DNA from: Microcaldota archaeon | GTDB taxonomy: Archaea > Micrarchaeota > Micrarchaeia > Anstonellales > Anstonellaceae | Reading direction: 5' to 3' | Length of the DNA stretch: 17,798 bases | Assembly: GCA_021813025.1 (NCBI GenBank) | Contig: JAKAME010000027.1 | Location: 1-17,798 of the forward strand | Shown here: positions 15,010 to 17,798 of the stretch, piece by piece | Layout: every line of letters starts with the position of its first letter | Position numbering within the stretch: the first letter of the stretch is position 1 | Made by a program: the position numbers and the translations under genes | The notes under the pieces: model-generated | What the model was told of the DNA's origin: nothing | Databases searched by the model: none | The model's input: only the letters and a program-made list of their open reading frames with translations

Positions 15010-16221
15010 ATGCAAGCCTGCGCAAACAAAACAAAAAACGGCGGCCCGCCCGCCATCCCCAGAGCCGGCTTTTCCCCCGTCTCCAGAGCCGGCTTTTTCC
15101 TGCCAGTCATGCTAATCCTCGCGCTTCTCCCGCCGTTTGCTTCTGCCCAAGCCCCGTCCGATTTCTCATGGGCCAACTCCGGAGCGCAGCAGGTGGCAGC
15201 CACCCAAGCCCATTTCCAGGCTCCAAATGCTGCCAACAGCAACGTGGCAGGCGACTGGTTCCGCCTTGCAATGCTCGCCATCCTCATCTGCCTTTTCGCC
15301 AACGCCATAGTGTTCGTGTTCGCCAAGGCGATGCATTCCACAACCGCGGAGCGGTTCGCCGTTTCAGAATTCTACCAAGTCTCCGCCTCCGCCATCATGA
15401 TTCTTGTAGTGGTCACCCTGCTCACGCAGGCCTTCACGTTCCTGCAAATCTCCGGCATCCTGCCGCTCGACACCAAAACCACCTGCTACGGGCGGACAGG
15501 CCTCGATGTCTGGCAGCTCGGCCCGCCGGCCGTCATGCAGTGCCATGTTCAGGAAAAAATCACCTACGCCGAAGGGCTGCTCCAGCAGGCCAAGGCCCTC
15601 AACGCCAACGTCGAGTCCCTCACCACCCTCTGCCTCTACGTGATGTCGGTGCAGGCCTACTGCGGGGACTGGGACAGCTCGCTGCACAAGCAGATGGAGT
15701 CCGCGCACCTGCTGGCCAACAAGATAGTTCCAATAGGCATCGGCCTTCACGCCCAATACTCCTTCATTGCCTACTTGGCGCGCAACATGCTTTCCGTTTT
15801 CCTGCCCCTCGGCCTGCTGCTGCGCATATTCCCCGGCATACGCGGCATCGGAGGCCTGCTCATAGCCATCGCCATAGGCTTCTTCTTCGTCTTCCCCATA
15901 GCCTACCTTCTCATGGACCCGGCCACCTCGCGCCCCAACCCCGCCGACCTGCTCCCCTCTGCCACATTGGCCCCCGCCCCCTGCTTCAGCACGTTCTCTG
16001 GCGCTGTCAGCATGATTACGCAGATGGCATCCACCAAGCAGCAGACAGTCGCCACTCCCGACGCGAGCGAGCTTGGGCAGGAGCTGGCCAAGCTCCAGAC
16101 CGAGGCATTCATAATCCCGCTCGCAGCGCTTGCAATCACGTTGCTGTTCATCCAGACCGCGGCCAGCCTCCTGGGCGGCGACGCGGGGGAAATCATGCAC
16201 TTCATAGCCAAGGTGATATGA
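15010..16221 (+). CDS. VirB6/TrbL-like polytopic membrane protein, paralogue 6
   Basis: The 403-residue protein begins MQACANKTKNGG, followed by a short tandem repeat (RAGFSPVS, RAGFFLPV) and a signal peptide (about 28-48, ending ASAQA). Membrane segments lie at about 83-107 and 125-146 with loop RFAVSEFYQ. An external loop holds four Cys. The central core is VFLPLGLLLRIFPGIRGIGG within about 259-302, and the C-terminal segment is about 365-389, ending GEIMHFIAKVI. The TR of the other paralogues is IR here. GGTG overlapping the previous stop may serve as ribosome binding site. The next gene starts directly after this stop. The longer overlapping frame at 15003-16475 is rejected because it has no membrane segments and runs across this conserved core. 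Confidence 0.9.
   Translation: MQACANKTKNGGPPAIPRAGFSPVSRAGFFLPVMLILALLPPFASAQAPSDFSWANSGAQQVAATQAHFQAPNAANSNVAGDWFRLAMLAILICLFANAIVFVFAKAMHSTTAERFAVSEFYQVSASAIMILVVVTLLTQAFTFLQISGILPLDTKTTCYGRTGLDVWQLGPPAVMQCHVQEKITYAEGLLQQAKALNANVESLTTLCLYVMSVQAYCGDWDSSLHKQMESAHLLANKIVPIGIGLHAQYSFIAYLARNMLSVFLPLGLLLRIFPGIRGIGGLLIAIAIGFFFVFPIAYLLMDPATSRPNPADLLPSATLAPAPCFSTFSGAVSMITQMASTKQQTVATPDASELGQELAKLQTEAFIIPLAALAITLLFIQTAASLLGGDAGEIMHFIAKVI
15059..15097 (+). repeat. 24-bp tandem repeat before the signal peptide of paralogue 6
   Basis: CCAGAGCCGGCTTTT occurs at 15059-15073 and 15083-15097. The 24-base period duplicates eight residues ahead of the hydrophobic signal. It could be a slippage product or show that the real start is further in. 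Confidence 0.8.
16211..16216 (+). promoter_or_regulatory. Ribosome binding site for the GTG start at 16222
   Basis: AGGTGA ends five bases before GTG 16222 and only two bases before the overlapping ATG at 16218. Spacing therefore favours the GTG, whose frame gives a signal peptide and a Cys-rich protein. Confidence 0.6.
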
Positions 16222-17798
16222 GTGGAAAAGGAAAAAAGAGAGAAAACGCCCGCTTCGGGCGCTCTGGCCGGCAAACCAGCGGGCGCGGGGATACGCGCGC
16301 TCGTTTTCCCATCCCTTCTTCTTTCTTTCCTCCTTCTCGCCATTTTCCTTCCCGGCTGCGTCAATCCCAACTCCAACCTCTCCTATTCCTCCTGCTGCCC
16401 CAAGTCGCTTTCCAACTACACCTGCAGCGTTGCAGCCGATTCGAACGGCAATCCGCTCCCGCCCGACCCAATTAGCGGCAATTACACGCTCAACCAGCAC
16501 TGCGGCCCCTGCGCCAAGCTGGCAGCGAACGGCACAGTATACAATTCAAACGGCGATGCCATAGACGCCGGCCAGTGCGCCAACAACTGCAATTTCCGCC
16601 AGGCCGACTGCTCGAATCCGGACAACAAAAGCACCTGCTATCTTGTCAACTCCTCGGGCACAACCAACTTTTCCATAGCGCCAATCTGCGCCAATGCCAC
16701 CCCCAACGCCTGCATCCAGTCGCAGTGCAGCGCGCGCATGTGCGGCGAGCCCGTCCCGAATCCAAAAGGGCGGATGGACGGGGATTCCACAAGCCAGGTG
16801 GCGGACCAGTCGAACAAGGAGATGCAGAACTCCTACTTCAAGCTTGCCCAGGGCGAGCAGCCAACGGGGCTTGTGGGCAAGATTTGCACTTACCAGAAGA
16901 TGGACCAGCGCGCCAACCGCCTGCTCGGGGCAAAAGACTGGTTCGTCGACTCCCTGCGCCTCGGAGTTTCGGGCACGTTTTCAGACTACGACCGCGCGCG
17001 CAACTACCTGCCCCCCTCCGATTTCTACTGCAGCCGCACCACGCCCGGAGCCGTGGTGGACCGCTTCACCTCCTATCTTGACAACGGCAAAGCCCTGCCG
17101 GTGTTCACCAAGGACGAGCAGGCGGGGACCTGCGACCCTACAACATATTATGCGCAATGCTCACCGTTCGACGAGTATTTCCGGATGAAATGCGCAGACG
17201 TGCCCCAGAAAGACATGCAGGACTGCGAGGACAGGAACGGGCAATGCGTCGACCTCCAACCCCCCCAAGCGGACTTCCAATGCTCGCTGGACAGCAGCTG
17301 GTACCTGCGGAAGGACTACAACGGGGATTCCGAAGCCGCCCGCCAGGCCTGCGTGCTCGCCTGCAGGCGCTCGGGCCCATTCCAGGATTTCCAAACCCGC
17401 ATAAGCTATTGCGAGGCCGAACTCTCGGACTCGCCGCCCTATGCGGCGACCGCCTACCGCTGCACTGTGCAGCCGGCCGGCCGGCCGCCCCTCAGCTTCA
17501 GCGTCGCCTCCCTTGGCTCAGCGCCCGCCGCCCTGCTTGCATGCAACAATGCCTGCAATCCCAGCCGCCTGCTAGTATGCACCGACAACTCCATCCTGCT
17601 GACAGTCAACCAGACGGTCTCCCCGCCCGGGGACAAGCGGGTGGTCGAATGGCCGTTCACTGACATCGGCGCCTACTCCTCAGCGCTCGCTGCCGCCTAT
17701 CCCCCCCCCCCCCCCCGCCCCCCCTTCCCCCCCACCCCCGACCCCCCCCACAACCACCAAAAAACTTCCCCCCCCCCCCCGGCCGACGGCCCCCCCCC
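16222..17798 (+). CDS. Cys-rich predicted lipoprotein, truncated by window end
   Basis: This frame is open from GTG 16222 to the right edge, about 493 reliable codons up to 17700. It begins MEKEKREKTPAS, like the MEK starts at 11677 and 13123. A basic N-terminus and a hydrophobic stretch (about 32-51, LVFPSLLLSFLLLAIF) are followed by LPGC, a lipobox-like site; after cleavage the Cys would be lipid-anchored outside the cell. The rest has many Cys in forms such as CGPCAK, CANNC, CSARMC, CVLAC and CNNAC, and several N-x-S/T sites. It resembles the external domain of the 1473-aa protein in composition, so the two may belong to one surface structure. It abuts the previous stop directly. No C-terminal core is seen, but the gene is incomplete. 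The last 98 bases are unreliable. Confidence 0.85.
   Translation, partial: MEKEKREKTPASGALAGKPAGAGIRALVFPSLLLSFLLLAIFLPGCVNPNSNLSYSSCCPKSLSNYTCSVAADSNGNPLPPDPISGNYTLNQHCGPCAKLAANGTVYNSNGDAIDAGQCANNCNFRQADCSNPDNKSTCYLVNSSGTTNFSIAPICANATPNACIQSQCSARMCGEPVPNPKGRMDGDSTSQVADQSNKEMQNSYFKLAQGEQPTGLVGKICTYQKMDQRANRLLGAKDWFVDSLRLGVSGTFSDYDRARNYLPPSDFYCSRTTPGAVVDRFTSYLDNGKALPVFTKDEQAGTCDPTTYYAQCSPFDEYFRMKCADVPQKDMQDCEDRNGQCVDLQPPQADFQCSLDSSWYLRKDYNGDSEAARQACVLACRRSGPFQDFQTRISYCEAELSDSPPYAATAYRCTVQPAGRPPLSFSVASLGSAPAALLACNNACNPSRLLVCTDNSILLTVNQTVSPPGDKRVVEWPFTDIGAYSSALAAAYPPPPPRPPFPPTPDPPHNHQKTSPPPPADGPP
17701..17798. other. C-rich low-complexity end, probable sequencing artefact
   Basis: The last 98 bases are mostly C in runs of up to about 16, broken by a few other bases, and unlike the rest of the window. 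Poly-G read ends from two-colour sequencing chemistry, seen on the reverse strand, would look like this. Codons here should not be used. Confidence 0.8.

Noticed and set aside
15003..16475. Overlapping + strand ORF (490 aa) in another frame
   Set aside because: It is rich in Arg, His and Pro without membrane segments. The frame from 15010 carries the conserved core, and the frame from 16222 carries the Cys-rich lipoprotein.
15364..16500. Minus-strand ORF (378 aa) at the end of paralogue 6
   Set aside because: Gly/Glu/Val-rich shadow with no initiation signal; it covers the end of one conserved gene and the start of another.

Overview
The window reads as archaeal, GC-rich DNA, probably one metagenomic contig. 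The archaeal signs are a tRNA-His gene with a canonical 37/38 intron in a bulge-helix-bulge fold, an NMD3-type protein, AT-rich TATA boxes at archaeal spacing, and GGTGA/GGAGGT ribosome binding sites. All genes I accept lie on the + strand. I cannot place the lineage from sequence alone; a small-genome (DPANN-type) archaeon is a guess.

Layout. Positions 1-457 hold the 3' part of an NMD3-like gene. Positions 611-1216 encode an unrecognised, more AT-rich 201-residue protein with its own promoter, ribosome binding site and T-tract. Positions 1452-1564 are the intron-containing tRNA-His gene, followed by a strong hairpin. A TATA box at 1696-1704 then starts a run of tightly packed genes that continues past the end of the window.

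This 16-kb gene cluster is the main content. It begins with a signal-anchored coiled-coil protein (632 aa) and a basic, proline-rich, probably cytoplasmic protein (314 aa). Six consecutive polytopic membrane proteins follow (about 504, 358, 1473, 481, 627 and 403 aa). All six share one core: an N-terminal signal peptide, two membrane segments joined by a short loop with a conserved Glu, a central segment reading like LPLGLLLR-x4-TR-x2-GG-x-L-x-A, and a C-terminal membrane segment. They differ in their external domains: a repeated six-Cys cassette, a Cys-rich domain of about 1000 residues, or a probable beta-sandwich head. A Cys-rich predicted lipoprotein, cut by the window end, closes the set. 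The predicted topology (outside N-terminus, five membrane segments, large external loops, inside C-terminus) resembles VirB6/TrbL channel subunits of type IV secretion systems. Tandem extended VirB6 paralogues are known in Rickettsiales. No ATPase, relaxase or pilin is visible here, so the assignment is a hypothesis.

The most unusual DNA feature is a 215-bp cassette encoding a signal peptide plus a six-Cys domain. It is present three times without indels at the 5' ends of three of the six genes. One copy is flanked by a 31-bp direct repeat and leaves behind a 22-codon ORF that looks like the former start of the gene. This suggests that external heads are exchanged on a conserved membrane core. 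The last 98 bases are a C-rich run that looks like a sequencing artefact.
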